A DNA stretch of 42,540 nt from Oscillospiraceae bacterium (GTDB taxonomy: Bacteria > Bacillota > Clostridia > Oscillospirales > JAAYXM01), in contig SVMJ01000011.1 of assembly GCA_015067485.1 (NCBI GenBank), forward strand, positions 1 through 42,540. Direction: 5' to 3'. The notes beneath the pieces were generated by a model. It was given only the letters and a program-made list of their open reading frames with translations. It was not told the origin of the DNA and made no database searches. Positions 1 through 7,422 of the stretch are shown here, in pieces (within the stretch, counting starts at the first letter, position 1; the number at the start of each line of letters is the position of its first letter). The position numbers were made by a program, and so were the translations under genes.

Positions 1-14
1 ACATAGGGATCATT

Positions 15-126
15 CGTCTTATGACGGGATTTCGCGTCCATAGCATCACAAAAACCACTTAGGATCCGCCAGGATTCCCGCGTGATTTTTGCTCGCTCTG
101 AATCACGAAATCCTCGCCATAAGATG
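15..126. repeat. Long imperfect inverted repeat (hairpin element)
   Basis: The two halves of this stretch are imperfect reverse complements folding about a GCCA loop near position 70. Paired blocks include 18-23 with 118-123, 27-34 with 106-113, 49-54 with 86-91, 56-58 with 82-84, and 62-67 with about 72-78. The reverse strand has an open frame from about 150 to the window edge, but it has no ribosome site and consists of the repeat itself, so I do not call a gene. It could be an extragenic palindromic element or part of a structured RNA cut by the window edge. Confidence 0.6.
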
Positions 127-170
127 CGTTGCAGTTTTGAGACAGACATTTTTCGTGAAGACAAAGAAGA

Positions 171-207
171 AAAGCACCGAAAATCCTGACGGATTTCGGT
201 GCTTTTT
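171..207. terminator. Intrinsic terminator, likely for rubrerythrin
   Basis: Stem AAAGCACCGAAA(A)TCC with GGATTTCGGTGCTTT, one bulged A and loop TGAC, with T-rich flanks on both strands. It lies about 80 bases past the leftward rubrerythrin stop and can also stop rightward transcription from the window edge. Bases 208-288 hold nothing I recognise. Confidence 0.85.
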
Positions 208-288
208 GATGCAGTATTCGCGGAAAAGGGCGTATCAAAACCGATTTCTCCCTATATGAAGACGCCGTTGGCGGTTGTCTTTTTTACC

Positions 289-822
289 TTAGTAATTGGT
301 TGCGTGGATTTCAAAGTATGCTTTCGGATGGAAGCAAGTCGGGCAAACATCCGGAGCATTTTTGCCTGTGTGGATGTAACCGCAGTTGCGGCAGATCCAA
401 ACGGTTTCTTCTTCGCGTGCGAACACGGTGTTGTTGTTGACGTTATCCAGCAGCGCGAGATAGCGCTTTTCGTGTTCTGCTTCGACCTTTGCGACGTTTT
501 CCATCTGTTCTGCGATTGCTTCAAAGCCTTCTTCTCTTGCAACGCGAGCAAATTCAGCGTACATTTCGGTCCATTCGTAGTTTTCGCCTTCAGCCGCTGC
601 TTTCAGGTTTTCTGCGGTGGTGCCGATGCCGCCGAGATGCTTGAACCACAGTTTTGCGTGTTCCTTTTCGTTGTCTGCGGTCTGCAGGAACAAACTTGCG
701 ATTTGTTCATAACCATCCTTTTTTGCCTTGGAGGCGTAGTAGGTGTACTTGTTACGTGCCTGGCTTTCACCTGCAAATGCTGCCAAGAGATTTGCCTCTG
801 TTCTGCTACCTTTGAGTTCCAT
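289..822 (-). CDS. rbr: Rubrerythrin
   Basis: This is a non-haem iron peroxidase that reduces hydrogen peroxide with electrons from rubredoxin or NADH-linked donors, part of oxidative-stress defence in cytoplasm of anaerobes. The 177-residue product has the usual family length. An N-terminal four-helix ferritin-like domain (about 1-135) carries the E and ExxH-type diiron ligands, for example EKEHAKLW and EAEHEKRY. The C-terminal rubredoxin-like domain has the two Cys pairs CRNC and CPTC. The ATG start is preceded by AAAGGAG. It is transcribed alone from a consensus promoter directly beyond spoIIR, whose stop abuts the -35 box. Confidence 0.96.
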   Translation of the reverse strand: MELKGSRTEANLLAAFAGESQARNKYTYYASKAKKDGYEQIASLFLQTADNEKEHAKLWFKHLGGIGTTAENLKAAAEGENYEWTEMYAEFARVAREEGFEAIAEQMENVAKVEAEHEKRYLALLDNVNNNTVFAREEETVWICRNCGYIHTGKNAPDVCPTCFHPKAYFEIHATNY

Positions 823-853
823 GTTGAAATACTCCTTTCAATGGTATATGTTC

Positions 854-882
854 ATCATACTTGTTTTTTTAGCAAAAGTCAA
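854..882 (-). promoter_or_regulatory. Promoter of rubrerythrin gene
   Basis: Reverse-strand TTGACT (877-882), 17-base spacer, TATGAT (854-859). It reads leftward into rbr with a short leader. No PerR-type box was recognised. Confidence 0.7.
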
Positions 883-883
883 T

Positions 884-1492
884 CTATTTTCTGCTGATTT
901 TGTGTGTGATTTTTCCACACAATTCCATCAGGAAAAAGCGGTAACGTATCTCGGGATCATCTTCTGTGATTACTGAAATATCTGCATCCGAAAGGGATAT
1001 GTTTGCATCAGTGATTGAGACCGGCGTTACGCAAAGCGGAGGAAAGAGTACACACCAAAAGTTCCGTCCTTGTCCATTCCCCAAAATGATCGAGACCGCA
1101 TCGTAATCTCCGGCTGGCAAGCGAAATCCCGCATAGGCTTTGGTTGGGAAATAGCGGTGCGAAAAAGTAGCATATGCGGTATACGAGGCACCTTCTTTTT
1201 GTAAAACTGCGTTTGCGATCCGCTCAAAATCGGGGAGATGTTCTTTGAGTGTTGCTTCCGCTTCAACTTTGTTACTCGCGGCGCGAGTAACCGATTCGGC
1301 ATATTGAACCACCGCGTCGCGCACTTTGAGTTTCAGTTCCTGATCCCACGGGAGATCTGAGTTTGCGATGACGTGAAAGCGGGTCAGCGAGTTTGCGATT
1401 CGGTTTTGCGCCGCATCCGCGCGGGAAAAAAGAATAATACAAAACGCGACAAAAATTGCAAAAATCGGGATCACCAAAGATGTCGTTTTCAT
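884..1492 (-). CDS. spoIIR: Stage II sporulation protein R (SpoIIR)
   Basis: SpoIIR is made in the forespore, exported, and triggers SpoIIGA to process pro-sigmaE in the mother cell, which links the two compartments. The product is about 202 residues with an N-terminal hydrophobic segment (about residues 5-22) that acts as signal or anchor. The family blocks FHVIANSD, LKLKVRDAV and NFWCVLFPPLC are clear. I choose the ATG at 1492 because GGAG lies 11 bases upstream; a GTG at 1504 would sit on top of that site. A sigmaF-like promoter lies upstream, in keeping with known control of spoIIR in Bacillus. Its presence is the best evidence that the organism forms endospores. Confidence 0.93.
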   Translation of the reverse strand: MKTTSLVIPIFAIFVAFCIILFSRADAAQNRIANSLTRFHVIANSDLPWDQELKLKVRDAVVQYAESVTRAASNKVEAEATLKEHLPDFERIANAVLQKEGASYTAYATFSHRYFPTKAYAGFRLPAGDYDAVSIILGNGQGRNFWCVLFPPLCVTPVSITDANISLSDADISVITEDDPEIRYRFFLMELCGKITHKISRK

Positions 1493-1525
1493 AGTATGCC
1501 ACACTCCAAAAAGATTTCTGTTTTT

Positions 1526-1554
1526 GTTATACCCAAATGATTCAGCATTGATAC
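1526..1554 (-). promoter_or_regulatory. SigmaF-like promoter of spoIIR
   Basis: On the reverse strand GTATC (1550-1554), 15 bases, then GGGTATAAC (1526-1534). This resembles the forespore sigmaF pattern GYATA, 15 bases, GGNNANANT. The match is not perfect: the last base of each element differs. Predicted start of transcription is about 30 bases before the spoIIR ATG. Confidence 0.5.
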
Positions 1555-1576
1555 ATCAAAAGTTTTGTGGTATAAT
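1548..1576 (+). promoter_or_regulatory. SigmaA-type promoter for the 1856-9665 operon
   Basis: TTGATA (1548-1553), 17-base spacer, TATAAT (1571-1576). It reads rightward into the hairpin array and then the PHP gene, giving a leader of about 270 bases. The -35 box overlaps the -35 of the leftward spoIIR promoter. A second TATAAT at 1816-1821 has no good -35. Confidence 0.65.
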
Positions 1577-1780
1577 GAATTTAATTGCAGAGCAATTAAA
1601 TTCATCGATATAAATCTCTTGCGAGATTTTCGATATGTGCGAAAGCGCTCGATATGCCTGACGGCTCGATATGTTGCTGACACAACAAGATTTATATCAT
1701 ATCGAGTTTTGAGTGAATGCGAAAAACATATCGATTTTGTGATTAGCAAAAATATCGAGCAAACAAAGTTTGCATATCGA
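1576..1780. repeat. Intergenic array of small hairpins with CGATATG linkers
   Basis: This gap of over 300 bases between spoIIR and the PHP gene is filled with stem-loops: 1576-1588 with 1592-1604 (13 perfect pairs), 1612-1618 with 1623-1629, 1637-1640 with 1645-1648 (GAAA loop), 1656-1658 with 1663-1665, 1673-1676 with 1683-1686, and 1759-1764 with 1768-1773. They are joined by CGATAT/CGATATG in the left half and the inverse CATATCGA in the right half, so the two halves can also pair at long range (1606-1617 with about 1688-1704). A short open frame runs through it but is made of the repeats. A related array lies at 13403-13497. Confidence 0.7.
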
Positions 1781-1855
1781 CAAAAGCAAATGGCATCTGA
1801 ATTGTATACTGATTCTATAATAAAAATGAAATTTTGAGTAAAAGGAGTGACACCG

Positions 1856-2662
1856 ATGCTTTGTGATACCCATACACATTCTATCCATTCGCCCGACGGC
1901 GCGAATACAGTTGCGGAGTTGTGTGAAGCGGCGGTGCGTGCTGGAGTCGGGGTGCTTGCGATTACTGACCACGCGAATATATTTGAAAACCGTGCGAGTG
2001 ATGCTGAACTCATGTCAAGATTTTTGGCGCAAAAAGAAGCAATCTTAGCCGCACGTGAACAGTATCGGGGAAAACTCAAGTTGTTGTGTGGCTGTGAGTT
2101 GGGAGAACCGCAACTCAATCCTGCGTGGGCGGAAGAGGTTTTGGAATTCCCGTTTGATATGATCATCGGCTCGAATCATTTTTGGAGCGATGGAGACGGG
2201 ATCTATGAAACCGGATGTACGCCGGAAACATACCGCGATTTGGTGTTGCGCTTTTTGCGGGTAACAAAAGAACTCATCGAGTTTGGAAGATTTCACACGC
2301 TCGGGCATCTCGACTATATCTTGCGATATATCGAAGGATGTGTGGAGGGGAAACCGAACTTCCGTGAGTTTGAACCCGAAATCGAAGAAATTCTGACCAT
2401 GCTGGTAGAGCGTGGCATGGCAATTGAAATCAACACCGCGAGTTTGCGCTACTGGCTGAACTCTCTGATAGAACCGTGGATTTTGGAGCGTTTCCGTGCC
2501 CTTGGCGGGAAATATATCACCATCGGCAGCGATGCACATGTGAAAAAGTATGTCGGCTTTGGAATCGAGCAAGCCGCGCGCTTGGCTTATGAAACAGGAT
2601 TTTCTCATATCACATATTTTGAACAAGGGGAACCGGTACAGGTTTCGTTGAAAGGAGTATAA
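1856..2662 (+). CDS. PHP-domain phosphoesterase (histidinol-phosphatase-like)
   Basis: This is a 268-residue cytoplasmic metal-dependent phosphoesterase of the PHP superfamily, which binds a trinuclear metal cluster. Visible ligand motifs are DTHTHS at the N-terminus, ITDHAN near residue 40, SNHFW, GHLDYI and GSDAHV near the C-terminus. Size and motif order match HisJ-type histidinol phosphatase, but no other his gene is nearby, so the substrate is open. The ATG at 1856 follows AAAGGAG by 8 bases; the GTG at 1847 overlaps that site and is rejected. It opens a rightward operon and ends 3 bases before the Lrp/AsnC gene. Confidence 0.85.
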   Translation: MLCDTHTHSIHSPDGANTVAELCEAAVRAGVGVLAITDHANIFENRASDAELMSRFLAQKEAILAAREQYRGKLKLLCGCELGEPQLNPAWAEEVLEFPFDMIIGSNHFWSDGDGIYETGCTPETYRDLVLRFLRVTKELIEFGRFHTLGHLDYILRYIEGCVEGKPNFREFEPEIEEILTMLVERGMAIEINTASLRYWLNSLIEPWILERFRALGGKYITIGSDAHVKKYVGFGIEQAARLAYETGFSHITYFEQGEPVQVSLKGV

Positions 2663-2665
2663 ACC

Positions 2666-3151
2666 ATGAAAGAAATTTTAATGTACTTGGAGCAAAACGG
2701 ACGTGCGACCGTGCAGGAAATTGCACAGCGCTTGGGACGCGATGAAGCCGAAGTTTCCCGGATTATCAAAAAATGTGAGGAAGAAAAAATCATTTTGGGT
2801 TATAAAGCGATCGTGGACTGGAAGAAAACCGAAGAAAACCGCGTTTCCGCACAGATCGAAGTTAAGATCATTCCGCAGCGTGGCGACGGATTCGCCCGCG
2901 TGGCAGAACGCATTTGTGAATATGACGAAGTGGAAAGCGTAACTTTGATGTCGGGTGGCGGTTATGACCTGCTCATCCGTATCAGCGGCAAGAGTTTGGA
3001 AGAAGTGGCGATGTTCGTTGCGGAAAAAGTCGCACCGCTCGATTGTGTTACCTCCACCGCAACTTTGTTTGAACTCAAAAAGTTTAAAGACAGCGGGGAA
3101 CAGATCGGAAAGTCGGTCGTGGGTGATCAGGAACGCCTGACCCGCCTGTAA
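2666..3151 (+). CDS. Lrp/AsnC family transcriptional regulator
   Basis: A 161-residue DNA-binding regulator of amino-acid metabolism. The N-terminal winged helix-turn-helix (about 8-50) includes VQEIAQRLGRDEAEVSRIIK, and the C-terminal RAM/AsnC ligand domain (about 65-140) has the usual alternating strand-helix pattern, for example VESVTLMSGGGYDLLIRI. AAAGGAG precedes the ATG. It lies 10 bases before a PLP aminotransferase, a common pairing in Firmicutes, so it probably senses an amino acid and controls this operon; that is inference. Confidence 0.9.
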   Translation: MKEILMYLEQNGRATVQEIAQRLGRDEAEVSRIIKKCEEEKIILGYKAIVDWKKTEENRVSAQIEVKIIPQRGDGFARVAERICEYDEVESVTLMSGGGYDLLIRISGKSLEEVAMFVAEKVAPLDCVTSTATLFELKKFKDSGEQIGKSVVGDQERLTRL

Positions 3152-3161
3152 GGAGCAGAAT

Positions 3162-4319
3162 ATGGATTATCAGAAACATATTTCCAACCGTGTGCGCGGG
3201 ATCAAACCGTCCGGCATCCGTAAGTTTTTTGATTTGCTCACAGGACGCGATGACGTGATCTCGCTCGGTATCGGGGAACCGGATTTCGTTACCCCGTGGC
3301 ACATCCGAGATGCGGGTATCCGCTCGCTCGAGCGCGGCTATACCCACTATACACCGAACGCAGGCACCACAGAACTGCGCCGCGCCATCAGCAACTATAT
3401 GCAGCGCCGCTTTGCGCTCGAGTATGACCCCGTGGGCGAGATCGTGGTAACGGTAGGCGGTAGTGAAGCCATCGACCTTGCTATCCGTGCGCTCATCGAA
3501 ACCGGGGACGAAGTGTTGCTTCCGGAACCTGCGTTTGTATGCTACTCTCCCATCGGACAGCTCACCGGTGCAACCGTGGTTCCCATCGAAACATCGGCTG
3601 AAAACGGATTCTCACTCGATCCCGATGTATTGGAATCGAAAATCACAAAGAGAACAAAACTTTTGGTACTTCCGTTTCCGAATAATCCCACCGGTGCGGT
3701 TCTGGAAGGAGAGAATCTTCGCCGTGTTGCGGAAATCGCAGTCAAGCACGATTTGATCGTACTCTCGGATGAGATCTACGCAGAACTTACATACGAAGGT
3801 CAGCACGTTTCCATCGCATCCCTTCCCGGTATGGCAGAGCGCACCATCGTGGTGGGCGGTTTCTCCAAATCCTATGCGATGACAGGTTGGCGTCTTGGTT
3901 ATGCTTGCGGTCCGCGTGAGATCATCCGCATCATGACACTCATCCATCAGTACGCTATTATGTCCGCTCCGACCACCGCGCAGTATGCGGCTGTAGAAGC
4001 GCTGGAACACGGGGATCTGGACATCGAATATATGCGTGAAGAATATGATGAACGCCGTTTACTTCTGGTGAACGGGCTCAATGAATTGGGACTTACCTGC
4101 GTTGCTCCGAAGGGTGCATTTTACGCATTCCCGAGCATTCGCTCGACCGGAATGACCAGTGAAGAGTTTTGCGAAAAACTCTTGCTTGAGCACGGGGTTG
4201 CAGTTATCCCGGGCGGCGCGTTCGGCACTTGCGGCGAAGGACACGTCCGTTGCTGCTACGCAAGTTCCAAAGAAGATTTGATTGAGGCATTGCGCCGAAT
4301 GGGAGAGATGCTGAAATGA
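3162..4319 (+). CDS. Class I/II PLP-dependent aminotransferase
   Basis: A 385-residue fold-type I aminotransferase that moves amino groups between an amino acid and a 2-oxoacid in the cytoplasm. Landmarks: NNPTG (174-178), DEIY (203-206), and the Schiff-base lysine K236 in GGFSKSYAMTGWRLGY. It resembles the aspartate/aromatic aminotransferases (PatA/AspC group) usually found next to Lrp/AsnC regulators. Exact substrate cannot be read from sequence. Its stop overlaps the start of the next gene (ATGA), which suggests translational coupling with the DUF362 ferredoxin protein. Confidence 0.92.
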   Translation: MDYQKHISNRVRGIKPSGIRKFFDLLTGRDDVISLGIGEPDFVTPWHIRDAGIRSLERGYTHYTPNAGTTELRRAISNYMQRRFALEYDPVGEIVVTVGGSEAIDLAIRALIETGDEVLLPEPAFVCYSPIGQLTGATVVPIETSAENGFSLDPDVLESKITKRTKLLVLPFPNNPTGAVLEGENLRRVAEIAVKHDLIVLSDEIYAELTYEGQHVSIASLPGMAERTIVVGGFSKSYAMTGWRLGYACGPREIIRIMTLIHQYAIMSAPTTAQYAAVEALEHGDLDIEYMREEYDERRLLLVNGLNELGLTCVAPKGAFYAFPSIRSTGMTSEEFCEKLLLEHGVAVIPGGAFGTCGEGHVRCCYASSKEDLIEALRRMGEMLK

Positions 4320-5380
4320 CGAGTCTGGTACGATGCAACACCTATGACGATGCGGCGGTAAAAGTCGCGGTCGACCGCTTGTTTTCGCTGATTGGTGGCG
4401 TGGAAGATTTGGTGCACGGAAAATCTGTGACCGTCAAGCCGAATTTACTTCTTCCGCGCTCTCCGAAAGATGCGACCACCACCCATCCCGCGGTACTCCG
4501 TGCGGTGGTGCTTTCCCTGTTTGAAGCGGGCGCAAAAAGCATCACGGTTGCGGAAAGTTGCGGCGGACCGTATACCGAAGCGGTGCTGCGAAAGCTCTAT
4601 CACGCGTGCGGAATCGATGCGTGCCTGGAGGGTACCGGTGCGGTACTAAACTATGACTTGGGTGTCAAAACACTCAAAAACCTGAATGCGAAGAAGATGA
4701 AGACCGCGCAGGTGCTGGCACCCATCGCAGATGCGGATGTGGTGGTCAGCATCGGGAAAATGAAAACACACGGTCTGACCGGGATGACCGGTGCGTCCAA
4801 AAACCTGTACGGGGTTTTGCCTGGACTGACCAAACCCATGCTCCACGGGCGTTATTCCCGAGTGGGAGCGTTTTGCGAAATGCTGCTCGACCTTTGCGAA
4901 ATGGTGAAACCCACCCTTTCGATCTTGGACGGCATCGTTGGCATGGAAGGGGAGGGACCGTCTGCGGGTACTCCGTTTGAATCAGGCGTTCTCATCGGCG
5001 GCACCAACTGCTATGCGGTGGATGTTGTCGCGTGCGAAGTGATGGGACTTTCTGCCAAAGCAATGCCGCTTCTCAAAGCCGCATATTCCCGCGGTGTTGT
5101 AGAAGAAAGCAAGGTGGTGGGGGATGAAATCCCGCACTACCATTTCAAACCTGCAGGAAAAAACTGGCTGATGCCCGCGGTGTCGCGATTCTTTGCGCGT
5201 TTCCCGCACATCACGCGCCGTTGCGTGGGTTGCGGAGACTGTGTCCGCATCTGTCCGCAGAAGGCGCTCGAAATCCAAAACGGGCGCGCGGTACTCAGTA
5301 AGAATTTGTGTATCAAATGTTATTGTTGCCATGAAATGTGCCCGATTCGGGCGATTACCACAAATCGTATCAAGGGGTGA
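4316..5380 (+). CDS. DUF362 protein with C-terminal 2x[4Fe-4S] ferredoxin domain
   Basis: The 354-residue product has an N-terminal DUF362 domain (about 1-290), with blocks such as VKPNLLLP and KMKTHGLTGMTGASKNLYG, and a bacterial ferredoxin module at the end. The module has C303, C306, C309, C313 and C332, C335, C338, C342, enough for two [4Fe-4S] clusters, plus an extra C337. DUF362 has no firmly established reaction; the clusters imply electron transfer. It starts inside the aminotransferase stop (ATGA) and is followed 4 bases later by ispE, so it is co-translated with both. Cytoplasmic; no signal peptide. Confidence 0.88.
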   Translation: MTSLVRCNTYDDAAVKVAVDRLFSLIGGVEDLVHGKSVTVKPNLLLPRSPKDATTTHPAVLRAVVLSLFEAGAKSITVAESCGGPYTEAVLRKLYHACGIDACLEGTGAVLNYDLGVKTLKNLNAKKMKTAQVLAPIADADVVVSIGKMKTHGLTGMTGASKNLYGVLPGLTKPMLHGRYSRVGAFCEMLLDLCEMVKPTLSILDGIVGMEGEGPSAGTPFESGVLIGGTNCYAVDVVACEVMGLSAKAMPLLKAAYSRGVVEESKVVGDEIPHYHFKPAGKNWLMPAVSRFFARFPHITRRCVGCGDCVRICPQKALEIQNGRAVLSKNLCIKCYCCHEMCPIRAITTNRIKG

Positions 5381-5384
5381 TGGA

Positions 5385-6257
5385 ATGCTCCCGGTATTTG
5401 AACGCGCATACGCAAAACTCAATATCACATTGGATGTTTTGGGCAAACGCCCGGACGGTTATCACGATCTCGATATGATCATGCAAACGGTAACTTTAAG
5501 CGACACGCTGTCTGTGCGTCGCGGAGTAGGGGAAGGTATCCGTGTCCTGTCAAACCTGGGCTATCTCCCGTGCGATGAACGGAATATCGCCTATACCGCC
5601 GCAAACGCGTTTTACCGTCATACAGGACATACGTGCGACGGGCTTTCCATCGTGATCGAAAAGCGCATCCCGGTCGCCGCAGGAATGGCAGGCGGCAGTG
5701 CGGACGGCGCGGCGGTGTTGCGTGCACTCAACCGCATTTATGAGACCGGGCTGAGTCTCGATGAACTTGCGGTCATCGGGAAAGAAGTGGGTGCTGACGT
5801 TCCGTACTGCATACACGGCGGCACCATGCGCGCCCGCGGAATTGGGGAAAAGCTCGACAAACTCCCTGAAATCCCGCATTGCTATTTCCTGCTTTGCAAA
5901 CCTCAGTTTGGGATGTCTACCGCGCGCGTGTTCGGAGGCCTTGATTGTTCTACAATTACTGTGCGCCCCGATACCGAAGCGGTGATCGAGGCACTGGGGC
6001 AGCAGGATCTTTTGAAAATTGCAAGATCACTTTCCAATGTGCTGGAAGATGTGGTCGCACGCGAGCACGCGGAGATCCGCCATCTGCGCAGAATCATGAT
6101 GGAGTGCGGAGCACTCGGTGCGTGCATGAGCGGAAGCGGGAGCACGGTCTTCGGGATTTTTGATTCCAAAGCCCATGCGGAAGCGGGATATGCGCGGCTC
6201 AAGAAGCGGCACAAAGATACCTATCTGACCGAACCGAAAGGAGCACAGGATGAATAA
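5385..6257 (+). CDS. ispE: 4-diphosphocytidyl-2-C-methyl-D-erythritol kinase
   Basis: IspE phosphorylates CDP-methylerythritol with ATP in the MEP (non-mevalonate) isoprenoid pathway. The 290-residue protein starts MLPVFERAYAKLN, with the conserved KLN near residue 11. It has the GHMP-kinase glycine-rich ATP loop PVAAGMAGGSADGA (96-109), the catalytic aspartate in GADVPY (D138) and the C-terminal MSGSGSTVFG motif. The ATG at 5385 follows AAGGGG by 7 bases; the frame stays open upstream to 5193, but only by overlapping the DUF362 gene. It overlaps the following membrane protein gene by 8 bases. Confidence 0.96.
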   Translation: MLPVFERAYAKLNITLDVLGKRPDGYHDLDMIMQTVTLSDTLSVRRGVGEGIRVLSNLGYLPCDERNIAYTAANAFYRHTGHTCDGLSIVIEKRIPVAAGMAGGSADGAAVLRALNRIYETGLSLDELAVIGKEVGADVPYCIHGGTMRARGIGEKLDKLPEIPHCYFLLCKPQFGMSTARVFGGLDCSTITVRPDTEAVIEALGQQDLLKIARSLSNVLEDVVAREHAEIRHLRRIMMECGALGACMSGSGSTVFGIFDSKAHAEAGYARLKKRHKDTYLTEPKGAQDE

Positions 6258-7422
6258 GTGGAAATCCGTTTTGGTCTACGGCCTCACGGTTTTAATTTCG
6301 GTTTTGCTCATCTTTTTCGGAAATCGTCTTTATACAGACACTCCGTTTTTTCACGAACTTCGTGACGCGGAAAAACCTGTCCGCGCAAAAGTGCTTGAGG
6401 TGCTGGACAAGCGTGATCAGTCCTATTCCATTGATGACGAGAACACGGTGGAGCAGTCTGAGATCGTTTTCCTTGCCCGCGTGCTTTCGGGTGAGAAGAA
6501 GGGGGGAACCGTAACCGCCAATCAAGTGCATGACTCTTACGCCGCAAACGGTGCGAAAGCCGTTGAAGTGGGCGACAAAGTCATGTTATACCCTGCGGAT
6601 ATGAGCATTTATAATGCAAACTGGGTACTGGGTGAATACATCCGCTCGGATGGTGTTTTGTGGCTGTGCGCGATTTTCTTTGTGCTCATTCTGCTGTTTG
6701 GCAGAATGAAGGGGTTTCACACCATCGTATCGCTTACATTCACCGCACTTTCGGTGTTTTTGGTGTTTGTCCCCGCGGTTTTGGCAGGGGAGAATATCTA
6801 TCTCTCTTCCATTCTCGTTTGCATCTTTATTATCGTGATGACACTTCTCATCATCAACGGTTGGAACCGCAAGAGTTTTGTTGCGGCAGTCGGATGCGCG
6901 AGCGGTGTCTTGGTTGCAGGGATTCTCGCGTTTGTGATGGATCGCGTGCTCGATCTCACAGGCGTAGTGGATGAAACTTCGGTCTACCTGCAGTTTATTT
7001 CCAACGGGATCACCATCGATTTGCGTGCGATCATTTTCGCAGGTATCATCCTGGGCGCGGTAGGTGCGGTCATGGACGTTGCCATGTCGCTTGCTTCCTC
7101 TCTGCTCGAAGTATATCAAGTGAGTGAGACACCATCGGTTCGTGGGATCCTTCGCTCCGGCTTCAATATCGGGCGCGATATCATGGGCACCATGGCAAAC
7201 ACGCTGATTTTGGCATACATCGGAAGTTCGCTGTCTGTGGTGCTTCTGCTCGTTGCATACAACAGTTCCATGCTGGCGCTGTTTAATAAAGAAATGATCG
7301 TAGTCGAGATTTTGCAGGCAGTCGCAGGCAGTATCGGGATTTTGTGTACCATCCCGCTTACTTCCATGGCGGCGGCGCTTACATACGTTCCGCGTAAGAA
7401 ACAGGAGGAGATTGGAGAATGA
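6250..7422 (+). CDS. YibE/F family membrane protein
   Basis: A 390-residue integral membrane protein of the YibE/F family, whose function is not established. It has one N-terminal membrane segment (about 6-24), an extracytoplasmic domain of about 110 residues, then about seven membrane helices from residue 137 on. Typical family stretches include AGIILGAVGAVMDVAMS and GRDIMGTMANTLILAY. The start lies inside the end of ispE and the stop overlaps the next start (ATGA), so it sits in the middle of a coupled operon. A transport or exporter role is only a guess. Confidence 0.85.
   Translation: MNKWKSVLVYGLTVLISVLLIFFGNRLYTDTPFFHELRDAEKPVRAKVLEVLDKRDQSYSIDDENTVEQSEIVFLARVLSGEKKGGTVTANQVHDSYAANGAKAVEVGDKVMLYPADMSIYNANWVLGEYIRSDGVLWLCAIFFVLILLFGRMKGFHTIVSLTFTALSVFLVFVPAVLAGENIYLSSILVCIFIIVMTLLIINGWNRKSFVAAVGCASGVLVAGILAFVMDRVLDLTGVVDETSVYLQFISNGITIDLRAIIFAGIILGAVGAVMDVAMSLASSLLEVYQVSETPSVRGILRSGFNIGRDIMGTMANTLILAYIGSSLSVVLLLVAYNSSMLALFNKEMIVVEILQAVAGSIGILCTIPLTSMAAALTYVPRKKQEEIGE

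Noticed and set aside
1-150. Open frame on the reverse strand running to the window edge.
   Set aside because: It lies inside the long inverted repeat and has no ribosome site. More sequence to the left would be needed to judge it.
1576-1780. Possible CRISPR array.
   Set aside because: Units are short hairpins of different sequence joined by 6-8 base linkers, without constant repeats, unique spacers of even length, or cas genes.
1565-1837. 90-codon open frame through the hairpin array.
   Set aside because: It consists of the CGATATG repeats and has no ribosome site; its start overlaps the -35/-10 spacer of the promoter.
5193-5384. Upstream extension of the ispE frame.
   Set aside because: It overlaps the ferredoxin end of the DUF362 gene, and ispE homologues start at the KLN-containing segment encoded from 5385.
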